Below are positions 46,697 to 56,312 of a stretch of 64,000 bases of DNA, piece after piece (position 1 is the first letter of the stretch; every line of letters starts with the position of its first letter). Source of the DNA: Ralstonia pickettii (GTDB lineage Bacteria; Pseudomonadota; Gammaproteobacteria; Burkholderiales; Burkholderiaceae); assembly GCF_000607165.1 (NCBI RefSeq), contig NZ_JFZG01000002.1:1-64000 (forward strand), given 5' to 3'. The notes under the pieces are model-generated. The model did no database searches. It was not told where the DNA came from and worked only from the letters and a program-made list of their open reading frames with translations. Position numbers and translations under genes: made by a program.

Positions 46697-48340
46697 TCAA
46701 TGCGGTAACCCACGCTTGCGCCGACATGCAACCCCCAGCGCCAACAGCAGCGCCGCGCCAACTAGCGGGATGGCTCCGCCGCCTCCGCCACCACCGCTGC
46801 TCGTACTCCCGGTCGATCCCCCCGACCCCGTCGTGCCACCACCCGAGCCGGCCGGCGCCGTGTTCTGGGCATAACTGACGGCACCGGCGGTATCCAGCAG
46901 GCCAGCGCCGCAGATGCCGGTGTTCACAGCGCAGAAGGTGCCGCTCGGGTGCGGCCGCGCGGTCTGCTTCAGGCCAGCCAATACCTGCGCGTTCGACAGC
47001 TGTGGTTGCACGCTCAGCATGAGCGCGATGGTGGCGGCTGTTTCCGGTGTCGAAAAGCTCGTGCCTGCCACCGACTTGACCGTGGGGTTGCCGACAGTCT
47101 GTGCACCATCGTTGGAGTCGGCCTGGATAACGGAAACGGGCTCTGCACAAGTCGCCGGAGTTGTACTCGTGACGACTTTCGAGTTGCCGCAGCCACCGCC
47201 CGGCGCGGACAACGCCACCTGGGGTCCCACGTTTGCGTAGCTGGCGTTCTCGCCGCTGTCGACGTGCGCAGTGACGGCGATGGCGCCCGTGCAATTGGCC
47301 GGCGCATCAACGGTCTGCGCGGCTTCATTGCCGGCGGCCGCCACCACGATGGCGCCGCGTGCGGCCAACTGGTTCACCGCGTCCTGTTCTGCCGCAGAGC
47401 ACTGTGTTGTGCTGCCCAGGCTCACGTTCACCACCCGTGCCGGGTTGGCGTTGGTCGGCACGCCAGACACGTTGATGCCGCCTGCCCACAGCATGCCGTC
47501 CACCGTATCGGATAGCAGCGCGCCGCATTTGCCCGACACGCGCACCGGTACGATCGGTGTGTTCCAGCCTACCCCTGCAATATCGAGGGTGTTGTTTGTC
47601 TGGGCGGCGAGCACGCTGCTGACCTCGGTACCGTGCCAGCTGCTATTGGCGATGTCGCTGCTGGTGCAGCCGGAAATGTTCGCGACATCCGTGCTCGTTA
47701 CGCCATCGCCCAGGTCATGCGCGTCCGTTCCGCGGCCGAAGGTGTTACCGGCGCGGGCTGGGTCGGAAATGAAGTTGTAGCCCGGCAGGATCTTGGCTGA
47801 CAGGTCGGGGTGATCGGTATAGCCGGTATCGACCACTGCCACCACGATGCCCGTGGAGCCCTGCGTGATGCTCCACGCCGCGGCCGCGTTGATGCCGCCA
47901 GGTACCAGCGCCGGCGCGGCCAGGTTGTTCTGCGTGGCGAACAGCGGATCGTTCGGAATGGTGTTGGGCCGCAGGATGCGATCAGGCACCACGTAGGCCA
48001 CGCGGGCGTCCTGCGCGATCTTGTCGACGGTAGCCTGGATGCTGGCGGCATCGGTCAGCCCTGTGCGCATGAGCTGCGCGTTGGTGCCCAGCGTGCGCTT
48101 GACCTGCAGCGTGCTGCCCGCCGCTTGCGCTACCGACAGCAACCGGTTGTTCGCCTCGCTGGCGGAGAGCGTCTTGCGCGCGCCGCTCGTGTCGTCGCGC
48201 CATTTGATGATCAGGTCACCGGTGTATTGCGGCAGCGGCGCGGCAGCTGTAGCGACCTGGCTGCCCATCACCCAGGCAAGACAGGCAAGGCTGGCGCCCG
48301 CGCGGAGCCAAGACTTCAACCGGAAGAGGGAGGGGGTCAT
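46697..48340 (-). CDS. S8 subtilisin-like serine protease with GlyGly-CTERM-like tail (protease 3)
   Basis: This 547-residue member is more divergent: signal peptide (about 1-33), I9-like propeptide (about 40-125, VVPDRILRP), then catalytic Asp171 (VVDTGYTDHPD), His236 (SSWHGTE) and Ser428 (GTSFSTP). It lacks the Ig/PKD-like domain; a serine/glycine linker leads straight into a glycine run, AIPLVGAALLLALG and CRRKRGLPH. Extra cysteines in the catalytic domain suggest disulfides. It is the third probable rhombosortase substrate at this locus. Confidence 0.9.
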   Translation of the reverse strand: MTPSLFRLKSWLRAGASLACLAWVMGSQVATAAAPLPQYTGDLIIKWRDDTSGARKTLSASEANNRLLSVAQAAGSTLQVKRTLGTNAQLMRTGLTDAASIQATVDKIAQDARVAYVVPDRILRPNTIPNDPLFATQNNLAAPALVPGGINAAAAWSITQGSTGIVVAVVDTGYTDHPDLSAKILPGYNFISDPARAGNTFGRGTDAHDLGDGVTSTDVANISGCTSSDIANSSWHGTEVSSVLAAQTNNTLDIAGVGWNTPIVPVRVSGKCGALLSDTVDGMLWAGGINVSGVPTNANPARVVNVSLGSTTQCSAAEQDAVNQLAARGAIVVAAAGNEAAQTVDAPANCTGAIAVTAHVDSGENASYANVGPQVALSAPGGGCGNSKVVTSTTPATCAEPVSVIQADSNDGAQTVGNPTVKSVAGTSFSTPETAATIALMLSVQPQLSNAQVLAGLKQTARPHPSGTFCAVNTGICGAGLLDTAGAVSYAQNTAPAGSGGGTTGSGGSTGSTSSGGGGGGGAIPLVGAALLLALGVACRRKRGLPH

Positions 48341-48544
48341 CAGCGGGTGCTCCGTGGGGTCTCGTTGTAATGAGAAACGTCGTCAGGATGTGATCGTTGA
48401 CATACCGTTACACAAAACCAAAGGTAGCACGCGACTTGTCCGCTTGGTGTGGCGGCGATGGCCGATCACGTTTGCGAGGGGAAAAAGGCCGGTTGTGAGT
48501 TGCTGCTGAAGCAGAATGCGGGCCTGGCGACGGAACGTGGAGCA

Positions 48545-48569
48545 GGAAACCGGACGCCACGCGGCGCCC
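48545..48569 (-). terminator. stem-loop after the lipoprotein gene
   Basis: On the minus strand a 7-base stem with one G-T pair and a 4-base loop is followed by GGTTTCC, about 35 bases after the lipoprotein stop. It is a weak intrinsic terminator candidate. Confidence 0.4.
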
Positions 48570-48603
48570 GCTCTTTCACAGTGTGGAGCGGTGTCGCGGT
48601 GGT

Positions 48604-49068
48604 TCAGCGTTGGATTTTCATGATGCGATCCGGGTCGGCCGAGGCGATGCCGGGCGTGCTGCGCAACGCCGTCACTGCGCCATCCAGCGTGGCCGATGCA
48701 TCGCCCGAGCTGGCGCGCACCACCCAGAACCCGCCCGACATCGGACGTACCACCGCAAAGGCCAGGCGCGGCGTTGCGCGTGCGCCCGCGGCATCCAGCA
48801 CACCTTGCACCGTGGTGGACGAGGTGGTCGGCGTGCTCAGGCCGATGATGATGTCGCCCAGATTGTGCGCAGCCGACACGGAGGCTGGAGGCTGGGTGTT
48901 GGCCGAGGCCGGGTCCATGGCAGGCGGTTTTCCCGGGTCAATGGCCGGCACGGACTTGCACGCGGTCAGCAAGCACAGGCCGAGAGCTATCGCCAGTGCA
49001 GGCTTGGCGGACGACAGCAGGGATCGAGGGCGGGCAGCCGGTTGGATCGTGCGGGCCATGCGGGCCAT
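48604..49068 (-). CDS. lipoprotein with a free subtilase propeptide (I9-like) domain
   Basis: This 154-residue protein has a type II signal with lipobox LLTAC (Cys37) followed by Lys-Ser, which favours the outer membrane. After a proline-rich linker, residues ~68-150 follow the pattern of the propeptides of the neighbouring S8 proteases: DIIIGL, then VVRPMSGGFWVVRAS (107-121), then SADPDRIM (143-150), where the proteases have RPMSGGAHVLTLP and SPDRIM. It stops four residues later, exactly where the protease domain would begin. It is probably an anchored inhibitor or folding helper for those proteases. AGGAG precedes ATG 49068; the frame is open to 49143. Confidence 0.8.
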   Translation of the reverse strand: MARMARTIQPAARPRSLLSSAKPALAIALGLCLLTACKSVPAIDPGKPPAMDPASANTQPPASVSAAHNLGDIIIGLSTPTTSSTTVQGVLDAAGARATPRLAFAVVRPMSGGFWVVRASSGDASATLDGAVTALRSTPGIASADPDRIMKIQR

Positions 49069-49161
49069 GAAGTTCTCCTTGGATTCGGTAGAGGATGTTT
49101 GTCGCGTCTGCAGCCGGAACATTCGTGCCAACCCTGGCAGCAATGGTTCCGGTATAGGCGA

Positions 49162-50868
49162 TCACTGTGCCGCGCGGCGGGATTTCCGCGCCGTAGATTC
49201 CGGTGCCAATTGCGCACGGCCCGCGGCGAGCATCTCGTCTGCGTGGCGGCGCGTGGTCTCGGTCAGCGATGCGCCGCCCAGCATGCGGGCAATCTCATCC
49301 ACGCGGCCCGTGGCGTCCAGCACCACGAGGTCGGACCGCGTGCTGCCGGCCACCGTCTGCTTGGCGACCTGGATGTGGTGATTGGCGAGCGCGGCCACTT
49401 GGGGCAGGTGCGTGACGCACAACACCTGGCGGCGCATGCCGAGTTCGCGCAGGCGCCGGCCCACGACTTCTGCCACCGCACCACCAATGCCGGAATCGAC
49501 TTCGTCGAAGATCAGCGTGGGGGTCGGGCTCGCTTCGCTGGCAATTACCGAGATGGCCAGGCTGATCCGCGCGAGCTCGCCGCCCGAGGCGACTTTCGCC
49601 AAAGGCCGCGGCGACACGCCCGCATGCCCCGCGACGAGGAATTCGACCTGCTCCAGCCCCGCCGCGCCGCCGTGTTCCAGCGCGTGCAGCGCGATGTCGA
49701 AGCGCCCACCGGCCATCGAGAGGCCTTGCATGGCGCCGGTCACTGCGTCAGCCAGCTCGCGCGCGGCCTTGGCGCGGTCGCGCGACAGCGATTGCGCGAC
49801 CGTCATATACGCGGCGTGGGTTTGCGCTTCCTGGGCTTGCAGCGCATCGAGATCGGATGCAGCTTGCAGCGCGGCGAGTTGCGCCTGACGTTCAGCCAGT
49901 TCAGCCGGCAGCGTTTCGGGAGCGACCCGGTACTTGCGCGCCATGGTGTGCAGCGCCTGCATGCGCGCGTCGACTTCTGCCAGGCGGTCCGGGTCCAGCT
50001 CTGCTCGATCGGCATAGCGAGCGAGCGTGTGCACGGCTTCCTGGATTTGCACCTCGGCCGGTTCCAGCGCGGCCAGCACATCAGCCAGCGCGGGGTCGAT
50101 CTCGGCCAGTTCACGCAGCGTATGGAGCGTCGCGCCCAGTTGCGTGAGCACCGCGCCTTCCGACTCGGACAAACCATCCAGCGCCTCGCGCGTGCCTTCG
50201 ATCAGGCTGGCAGCGTGCGACAGGCGGTGGTGCTCGGCCTGCACGTCTTCCCACTCGCCCGGCTGGGGACCAAGCTTCTGCAATTCGTTGACCTGCCATT
50301 CAATGCGCTCGCGTTCGAGCTGGACTTCGCGCGACTGCTGCTCGGCAGCTTCGCGTGCGCGCACCACGGCGTGCCATTCCCGGTAGTGTTCGCCGACCAC
50401 GCGCACAGCACCTTCCAGGCCCGCGTGGGCGTCGAGCAGGCTGCGCTGCGCATCCGCCTTGAGCAGCAGTTGATGCGCGTGCTGGCCGTGGATGTCGACC
50501 AGTTGCTCGCCCACTTCGCGCAGTTGCGCCAGCGTGACAGCCGCGCCGTTGATGAAGGCTTTGCTGCGGCCTGCGGCATCGACCGTACGGCGGAGCAGGA
50601 TCACGCCCTCGTCGTCGTGCAGTTCATGCGCCTCCAGCCATGCGGCCACATGCGGATGCACGTCGAACTCGGCGGTGATGTCGGCGCGCGGCGCGCCTTC
50701 TCGCACGACGGCCGCATCGGCGCGCTCACCCAGCGTGAGTGCAAGTGCATCGATCAGGATGGATTTGCCCGCGCCGGTCTCGCCCGTAAACACGGTAAAA
50801 CCGTCGGCCAGATCGAGATCCAGCGCGTGAACGATGACGAAATCGCGGATGGTGAGGCTGCGCAGCAT
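49162..50868 (-). CDS. recN: DNA repair protein RecN
   Basis: RecN is an SMC-like ATPase that holds broken DNA together during recombinational repair. The 568-residue length is typical. Walker A is GETGAGKS (29-36), the ABC signature region reads LAKVASGGELARISLAI, Walker B is PTLIFDEVDSGIGG, and a long coiled coil lies between. It shares the usual minus-strand neighbourhood with nadK, but an inverted-repeat element separates them here. Confidence 0.95.
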   Translation of the reverse strand: MLRSLTIRDFVIVHALDLDLADGFTVFTGETGAGKSILIDALALTLGERADAAVVREGAPRADITAEFDVHPHVAAWLEAHELHDDEGVILLRRTVDAAGRSKAFINGAAVTLAQLREVGEQLVDIHGQHAHQLLLKADAQRSLLDAHAGLEGAVRVVGEHYREWHAVVRAREAAEQQSREVQLERERIEWQVNELQKLGPQPGEWEDVQAEHHRLSHAASLIEGTREALDGLSESEGAVLTQLGATLHTLRELAEIDPALADVLAALEPAEVQIQEAVHTLARYADRAELDPDRLAEVDARMQALHTMARKYRVAPETLPAELAERQAQLAALQAASDLDALQAQEAQTHAAYMTVAQSLSRDRAKAARELADAVTGAMQGLSMAGGRFDIALHALEHGGAAGLEQVEFLVAGHAGVSPRPLAKVASGGELARISLAISVIASEASPTPTLIFDEVDSGIGGAVAEVVGRRLRELGMRRQVLCVTHLPQVAALANHHIQVAKQTVAGSTRSDLVVLDATGRVDEIARMLGGASLTETTRRHADEMLAAGRAQLAPESTARKSRRAAQ

Positions 50869-50891
50869 GGAAGCGGTGGGCGTGGAGTTTT

Positions 50892-51014
50892 AGAACCTGC
50901 TCATGATTCGTAGCGAGCGGCTCGAGGTTGAAGCGAGAAGCGCAGCCGTACATGCGTACGGCGAGCATCGCAGGTTCAAGATCGGGCCGCGCAGTAGGAT
51001 CATGGGCAGGTTCT
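50892..51014. repeat. inverted-repeat (REP/MITE-like) element between recN and nadK
   Basis: A 123-base unit has imperfect terminal inverted repeats: AGAACCTGCTCATGAT at 50892-50907 and its near complement at 50998-51014. Inside is a perfect 7-base hairpin (GCCGTAC, 4-base loop) at 50944-50961. The whole unit can fold as one long hairpin. The right end overlaps the nadK stop codon by one base. No coding potential is seen. Confidence 0.65.
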
Positions 51015-51958
51015 TAGAGCCGGTTGTCTTCGGTCGGATACTCGTGCCAGTGCAGCTTCTTGCGCAGCGTGGCGTAGTAGTTGTAACCGATCGGGTGCAG
51101 CAGCCGCACCGTGCGCTCCGAGCGGCGCACCACAATGCGGTCGCCGGGCAGCAAGGACGTGAGCGACTGCATGTCGAAGTTGACGCTGGCATCGCGCCCG
51201 CTGGTGACCTGGATGACCACCTCCGCGTCTTGCGGAATGACGATCGGGCGGTTCGACAGCGAGTGCGGTGCGATCGGCACCAGCACCAGACCCGAGAGCG
51301 CCGGATGCAGGATCGGCCCGCCCGCAGACAGTGCATACGCCGTCGAGCCCGTGGGCGTGGAAACGATCAGGCCGTCCGAACGCTGGTTGTACATGAAGAA
51401 GCCGTCGACCGACACGGCCAGCTCCACCATGCCCGAGGTGCCCGAGCGGTTGACCACCACGTCGTTGAAGGCGAGGGCGGAGAAGATGACTTCGTCGTCG
51501 CGCACGACCTGGGCCTGCAGCAGCGTGCGGGTTTCGGCCTCGTAGCGGCCCGATAACATGTCGGGCAGCACGGTGTGCACGTCGTCGAACGGGATGTCGG
51601 TCATGAAGCCGAGCCGCCCGTGGTTGACGCCGATCACGGGGACGCTGGCACCGGCCAGGTGGCGCCCGATGCCGAGCAGCGTGCCGTCGCCGCCGAGCAC
51701 GACGGCCACATCGGCGTGGCGTGCCATCTCTTCGGGCGGCAGGGCAGGGTAATCCTGGACGCCGATGTTGAGCGCCGTGTCTCGCTCGAACACAATGTCA
51801 TGCCCGCGCCCGGCAATGCACGACGCCAGTTCCATGAGGGGACCGGCAATGTTGGCGGCCGAATACCGGCCGACCAGCGCAACGGTCTTGAAAGGCGAAA
51901 CAGGCGAAGGCGAGGCGGCGGGAGCTTGCGGGGCCACGGCGGACGGGGGAATCGACAT
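51014..51958 (-). CDS. nadK: NAD kinase
   Basis: NadK phosphorylates NAD to NADP using ATP. The 314-residue protein has the GGDGTLL motif (89-95), the FNDVVVNR motif and the [16 protein letters not shown] signature. I start at ATG 51958 ([10 protein letters not shown]) rather than 51994. It is divergent from hrcA, a pairing common in betaproteobacteria. The stop codon lies at the edge of the inverted-repeat element. Confidence 0.95.
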   Translation of the reverse strand: MSIPPSAVAPQAPAASPSPVSPFKTVALVGRYSAANIAGPLMELASCIAGRGHDIVFERDTALNIGVQDYPALPPEEMARHADVAVVLGGDGTLLGIGRHLAGASVPVIGVNHGRLGFMTDIPFDDVHTVLPDMLSGRYEAETRTLLQAQVVRDDEVIFSALAFNDVVVNRSGTSGMVELAVSVDGFFMYNQRSDGLIVSTPTGSTAYALSAGGPILHPALSGLVLVPIAPHSLSNRPIVIPQDAEVVIQVTSGRDASVNFDMQSLTSLLPGDRIVVRRSERTVRLLHPIGYNYYATLRKKLHWHEYPTEDNRL

Positions 51959-52069
51959 GCGCGCATTACACCATATCGATATGGCCGTCGCCACGTCGGC
52001 GCGTGTTTAGTGGAGAAACGCCGACATCACCCGTAGATTGGCGCCGATTTTGCGTAAAATTGAAGAATC

Positions 52070-53128
52070 ATGGACAAGCGCGCAACCATCCTTCTCAAGA
52101 CCCTGATCGAACGGTATATCGCCGAGGGCCAGCCCGTGGGCTCGCGCACCTTGTCGAAGTATTCGGGGCTCGATCTTTCGCCGGCCACCATCCGCAATGT
52201 GATGTCCGACCTGGAGGAGATGGGTTTCATCGCCAGCCCGCACACCTCGGCCGGGCGCGTGCCGACGCCGCGTGGCTATCGCCTCTTTGTCGATACGATG
52301 CTGACGGCCAGCCCGCTGGATGTGCTGAGCACGCACGACCGCATGGCGCAGCAGATGGTCGGCGCGATTGCAGAGCAGGTGCGCACGCAGATGGCGTCGC
52401 ATGGCTCGGAATCGTCGCAGCGGGTGATTGCGGCGGCGGCGCAAACCTTGTCCAACCTCTCGCAGTTTGCCGGCATCGTGATGACGCCGCGACGCACGCA
52501 TGCGTTCCGGCAGATCGAATTCCTGAGGCTGTCGGAGTCCCGCATCCTGCTGATCGTCGTCACGCCCGAAGGCGACGTCCAGAACCGCATCATCCATACC
52601 GATACGCCCTACACCCCGTCGCAATTGGTCGAAGCCGCCAATTACATCAACGCGCATTACGGCGGCCAAACGTTCGATGCGGTGCGCGAAAGCCTGCGCG
52701 GCGAGTTGTCTGCGCTGCAGGCCGACATGACCGCGCTGATGCAGGCGGCCGTGGAGGCGGGCAGCAGTGCCGTGTCGGAGGAAGAACCGGTCGTCATCTC
52801 GGGCGAGCGCAAGCTGCTGGAGGTGGAAGACCTGTCCTCGTCCATGGACAAGCTGCGCCGGCTCTTTGCTGTGTTCGAGCAGAAGACCGGATTGCTGCAG
52901 TTGCTGGACGTATCCAGCCGCGCCGAGGGCGTGCAGATCTTCATTGGCGGCGAGAGCAGTCTCGTGCCGCACGAAGACATGGCGGTCATCACCGCGCCGT
53001 ACGAGGTGGACGGCAAGATCGTCGGCACACTGGGCGTGATCGGGCCGATGCGCATGGCGTATGAGCGCGTGATCCCTATCGTGGATATCACGGCCAAGCT
53101 GCTGTCCAGCACACTCAGCCAGTATTGA
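52070..53128 (+). CDS. hrcA: heat-inducible transcription repressor HrcA
   Basis: HrcA represses groESL and sometimes dnaK operons by binding CIRCE elements and is kept active by GroEL. The 352-residue protein has the N-terminal winged helix ([37 protein letters not shown]) and the GAF-like core ending in [19 protein letters not shown] saw no CIRCE sequence in this window. Its usual downstream neighbours hemH-hslR-grpE are here displaced by about 7 kb of AhpD-like and hut genes. Confidence 0.96.
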   Translation: MDKRATILLKTLIERYIAEGQPVGSRTLSKYSGLDLSPATIRNVMSDLEEMGFIASPHTSAGRVPTPRGYRLFVDTMLTASPLDVLSTHDRMAQQMVGAIAEQVRTQMASHGSESSQRVIAAAAQTLSNLSQFAGIVMTPRRTHAFRQIEFLRLSESRILLIVVTPEGDVQNRIIHTDTPYTPSQLVEAANYINAHYGGQTFDAVRESLRGELSALQADMTALMQAAVEAGSSAVSEEEPVVISGERKLLEVEDLSSSMDKLRRLFAVFEQKTGLLQLLDVSSRAEGVQIFIGGESSLVPHEDMAVITAPYEVDGKIVGTLGVIGPMRMAYERVIPIVDITAKLLSSTLSQY

Positions 53129-53169
53129 GGCAGCGTAGCCTGCAGCGGGCGAAGCGGCCCGCCAATGTC

Positions 53170-53517
53170 TCAGGCCGAGAATTGCTCAAACGCCGCCAGC
53201 GCATGCGTGGCGTACATCATCGAAGGGCCGCCGCCCATATAGACGGCTGTTCCCAGTACCTCTTCCAGTTCGGCACGGGTTGTGCCGAGCTTGACCAGCG
53301 CCTGGACATGGAAGCCGATGCAGTCGTCGCAGCGGCTGGCGATGGCTATTCCCAGCGCCACCAGTTCTCGGGTCTTTTTGCTCAGTGCGCCATCTTTTGT
53401 GCCGGCTGCCGCCAGTTGGCTGAATGCCGTCATCAACTCCGGCTGCGATTCGCGCAAGCTGCGCATGTGCGCAGACACATCTTTGACCACGCTTTTGAAT
53501 TCGGGCATGCCGCTCAT
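53170..53517 (-). CDS. carboxymuconolactone decarboxylase/AhpD-family protein
   Basis: This 115-residue helical protein has the AhpD-like redox motif CDDCIGFH with a CxxC pair and histidine, and the preceding ELVALGIAIASR. Such proteins act as peroxidase partners or general thiol redox enzymes rather than true decarboxylases. The start ATG 53517 (MSGMPEFKS) has AGGAG just upstream; the frame is open to 53751 but would overlap hutC. It is convergent with hrcA. Confidence 0.88.
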   Translation of the reverse strand: MSGMPEFKSVVKDVSAHMRSLRESQPELMTAFSQLAAAGTKDGALSKKTRELVALGIAIASRCDDCIGFHVQALVKLGTTRAELEEVLGTAVYMGGGPSMMYATHALAAFEQFSA

Positions 53518-53648
53518 GACAGTGCTCTCCTGGGCCGGGTGTGGAGTGAGGTAGCGGGCTGGGCATATCGGCATAAGCCGCCGCGCATCCTTTCGAGCAT
53601 TCTCGTCCGCGCCCAGGGGCAAGGTCATGATGTAGCGCAACGACGCGC

Positions 53649-54362
53649 TCAGAAACTGCCCGTGAATTGATACCGCCCACCCGGATGCCACATGGTCGCC
53701 AGCGATGCGACCTGGCCTTGCGATAGCGTCTTGCGCCGTAGCATCAGACACGGTTCGCGCACATCCATCTGGAGCATTTCGGCGATCTCGCGCGGAGGCA
53801 GGCGGGCCTCGATGCCGTAATCCACGCCCTGCAACGGGGCGGCACGCATGAGGTAGGCGTTTGGCGTGGTCTGCGTGAAATCCTGCTGCATATAGTCGGG
53901 GGCCAGCTCGGCATTCACCCAGCGGTCTTCCACCTGGATCGGCAGGTCATTCTCGAAGTGCACGATCAGCGAATGGAACAGGGCACGCCCCACCGGCACG
54001 CCGAATGATGCGGCCATCGCATCGTTGGCGCGTGCACGTTCGAGCTTGTGCAGTTCCGCACGGTGCCTGTGGCCGCGTGCGGCAATTTCCTCAGCGATAT
54101 TGCGGATGGCCACCAGCGTTGCCTGGTACTTCTGCTGCGCGACGAACGTTCCCAACCCCTGCACCCGCGTGAGGATCTGCTCGGCGGTCAGCTCGCGCAG
54201 CGCGCGGTTGACCGTCATGCGCGACACGCCAAAGGTCTGCGCGAGCGTGGTCTCCCCCGGAATCATTTCGCCTTCTTGCCACTCGCCGCTGCGGATGCGC
54301 ATGAGGATGTCTTCCTTGATGCGCTGGAAGGCGGGGGTGCTGGCGGACGGGTCGTGTGGCAT
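53649..54362 (-). CDS. hutC: GntR-family histidine utilisation repressor HutC
   Basis: HutC represses histidine catabolism genes and is released by urocanate. The 237-residue protein has the GntR winged helix (GEMIPGETTLAQTFGVSRMTVNRALRELT) and the UTRA effector domain (GVDYGIEARLPP, EPCLMLRRKT). It is divergent from hutU, and the 154-base gap between them holds a palindrome of the HutC type, so it likely controls hutUHGI and itself. Confidence 0.93.
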   Translation of the reverse strand: MPHDPSASTPAFQRIKEDILMRIRSGEWQEGEMIPGETTLAQTFGVSRMTVNRALRELTAEQILTRVQGLGTFVAQQKYQATLVAIRNIAEEIAARGHRHRAELHKLERARANDAMAASFGVPVGRALFHSLIVHFENDLPIQVEDRWVNAELAPDYMQQDFTQTTPNAYLMRAAPLQGVDYGIEARLPPREIAEMLQMDVREPCLMLRRKTLSQGQVASLATMWHPGGRYQFTGSF

Positions 54363-54460
54363 GGACGTGGCTTGCGGTGCGGTTTGGGCGGCCGATGTGA
54401 TGTGCGGATGGCGGTCATCATCAGGGTTTGCTCTTAGCTTGTAAAGTTTTCTTGCCTAAG

Positions 54461-54472
54461 TTGTATATACAA
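54461..54472. promoter_or_regulatory. putative HutC operator
   Basis: TTGTATATACAA is a perfect 12-base palindrome located 45 bases before the hutU start. It matches the TGTATATACA core known for HutC sites in other proteobacteria. Placement in the divergent hutC/hutU region would allow control of both transcripts. Confidence 0.8.
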
Positions 54473-54516
54473 CATAAGATGCGCTCCATGACAAAGGAGT
54501 TCGCAGGAGACCTCAC

Positions 54517-56286
54517 ATGAACGCCCCGACCAACGCTGCCCACCTGACCAACGACCCGCGCTACGACGCCTCGCGCGAAATCCGCGCCCCGCGCGGCACC
54601 GAGCTGCACTGCAAGAGCTGGCTGACCGAAGCCGCTTACCGCATGCTCCAGAACAACCTCGACCCGGACGTGGCCGAAAACCCCAAGCACCTCGTCGTCT
54701 ACGGCGGCATTGGCCGCGCAGCGCGCGACTGGGCCTGCTTCGACAAGATCCTGGAAACGCTGCGCGAGCTGAACGATGACGAATCGCTGCTCGTGCAATC
54801 GGGCAAGCCGGTGGGCGTATTCAAGACCCACCCGGATGCGCCGCGTGTCCTGATCGCCAACTCCAACCTCGTGCCGAAGTGGGCGAACTGGGAACACTTC
54901 AACGAACTGGATCGCAAGGGCCTGTTCATGTACGGCCAGATGACCGCTGGCAGCTGGATCTACATCGGCAGCCAAGGCATCGTGCAAGGCACGTACGAGA
55001 CGTTTGCCGAAGCGGGCCGCCAGCATTATTCGAACAGCCCCTCGCCCTTGTTGGCACAAGGGCGGTCTCCCGAGGGGACGAGCGGCAACCTCGCCGGCCG
55101 CTGGATCCTGACCGCCGGCCTGGGCGGCATGGGCGGCGCGCAGCCGCTGGCCGCTACGCTGGCCGGTGCCGTGTCGCTGAACATCGAGTGCCAGCAATCG
55201 AGCATCGATTTCCGGCTGCGTACCCGCTACCTCGACAAGCAGGTCAAGGACATCGACGACGCATTCAATCTGATTCGCCACCATTGCGAGCGCGGCGAGG
55301 CCGTGTCCATCGGCCTGCTCGGCAATGCGGCGGAAATCCTGCCAGAGCTGGTCAAGCGTGCCCGCGCTGGCGGCCTGAAGCCGGATCTGGTGACCGACCA
55401 GACCTCGGCGCATGATCTGGTCAACGGCTACCTGCCGGTTGGCTGGACGGTCGAGCAATGGCGTGCTGCGCAACGCGATCCGTCGCAGCACGCCCGCCTG
55501 ACCGACGAGGCCGCGAAGTCGTGCGCCGTACACGTGCAAGCCATGCTCGACTTCCAGGCCATGGGTATTCCGACCGTCGACTACGGCAACAACATCCGCC
55601 AAGTCGCGTTCGACCAGGGCGTAAAGAACGCCTTCGACTTCCCGGGTTTCGTGCCGGCCTACATCCGTCCGCTGTTCTGCGAGGGCAAGGGCCCGTTCCG
55701 CTGGGTGGCACTGTCGGGTGATCCGGAAGACATCTACAAGACCGACGCGAAGATCAAGGAACTCTTCCCGCACAACACGCACGTGCACCGTTGGCTCGAT
55801 ATGGCGCGGGATCGCATCGCCTTCCAGGGCCTGCCCGCACGCATCTGCTGGCTGGGCCTGGGTGAGCGTCACTTGGCCGGTCTGGCCTTCAACGAGATGG
55901 TCAAGAACGGCGAGCTGAAGGCACCGATCGTGATCGGCCGCGATCACCTCGACACCGGCTCTGTCGCCAGCCCCAACCGCGAAACCGAAGCCATGCGCGA
56001 CGGCACCGACGCCGTGTCGGACTGGCCGCTGCTCAACGCGCTGCTCAACACAGCCGGCGGTGCGACGTGGGTGTCGCTGCACCACGGCGGCGGCGTCGGC
56101 ATGGGCTATTCGCAGCACTCGGGCGTGGTGATCGTCGCCGACGGGACGGACGCTGCGGCAAAGCGCCTGGGCCGTGTGCTCGTCAACGATTCGGGCTCCG
56201 GCGTCATGCGCCATGCAGATGCCGGCTACGAAACCGCCATTGCCTGCGCCAAGCGCAACGGTTTGAACCTGCCGATGATCGGCTAA
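54517..56286 (+). CDS. hutU: urocanate hydratase, with a 17-residue insertion
   Basis: HutU converts urocanate to imidazolone propionate with tightly bound NAD. The protein is 589 residues, longer than the usual ~555-570. The NAD motif [13 protein letters not shown] and family blocks ([47 protein letters not shown]) are intact. At residues 172-189, where relatives go directly from RQHY to a Gly-Asn/Asp-Leu, an extra [18 protein letters not shown] is present, encoded by a DNA hairpin (55038-55077). The reading frame is kept, and the extra loop lies just before the NAD-binding strand. First gene of hutUHGI. Confidence 0.95.
   Translation: MNAPTNAAHLTNDPRYDASREIRAPRGTELHCKSWLTEAAYRMLQNNLDPDVAENPKHLVVYGGIGRAARDWACFDKILETLRELNDDESLLVQSGKPVGVFKTHPDAPRVLIANSNLVPKWANWEHFNELDRKGLFMYGQMTAGSWIYIGSQGIVQGTYETFAEAGRQHYSNSPSPLLAQGRSPEGTSGNLAGRWILTAGLGGMGGAQPLAATLAGAVSLNIECQQSSIDFRLRTRYLDKQVKDIDDAFNLIRHHCERGEAVSIGLLGNAAEILPELVKRARAGGLKPDLVTDQTSAHDLVNGYLPVGWTVEQWRAAQRDPSQHARLTDEAAKSCAVHVQAMLDFQAMGIPTVDYGNNIRQVAFDQGVKNAFDFPGFVPAYIRPLFCEGKGPFRWVALSGDPEDIYKTDAKIKELFPHNTHVHRWLDMARDRIAFQGLPARICWLGLGERHLAGLAFNEMVKNGELKAPIVIGRDHLDTGSVASPNRETEAMRDGTDAVSDWPLLNALLNTAGGATWVSLHHGGGVGMGYSQHSGVVIVADGTDAAAKRLGRVLVNDSGSGVMRHADAGYETAIACAKRNGLNLPMIG
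55038..55077. repeat. hairpin-forming insertion inside hutU
   Basis: Two nested perfect inverted repeats occur: CCCTTGT (55045-55051) with ACAAGGG (55056-55062) around a 4-base loop, and CCCCTCG (55038-55044) with CGAGGGG (55071-55077), with an 8-base bulge on the right. The segment coincides with about 51 bases of extra coding sequence relative to typical hutU. It looks like a small palindromic element that inserted in frame. Confidence 0.65.
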
Positions 56287-56312
56287 GTTAAAGACATCCT
56301 GCTCGTATTGCT

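Noticed and set aside
53145-53162. Hairpin between hrcA and the AhpD-like gene as a terminator
   Set aside because: Only a 6-base stem with no T run on either strand; too weak to list as a terminator.
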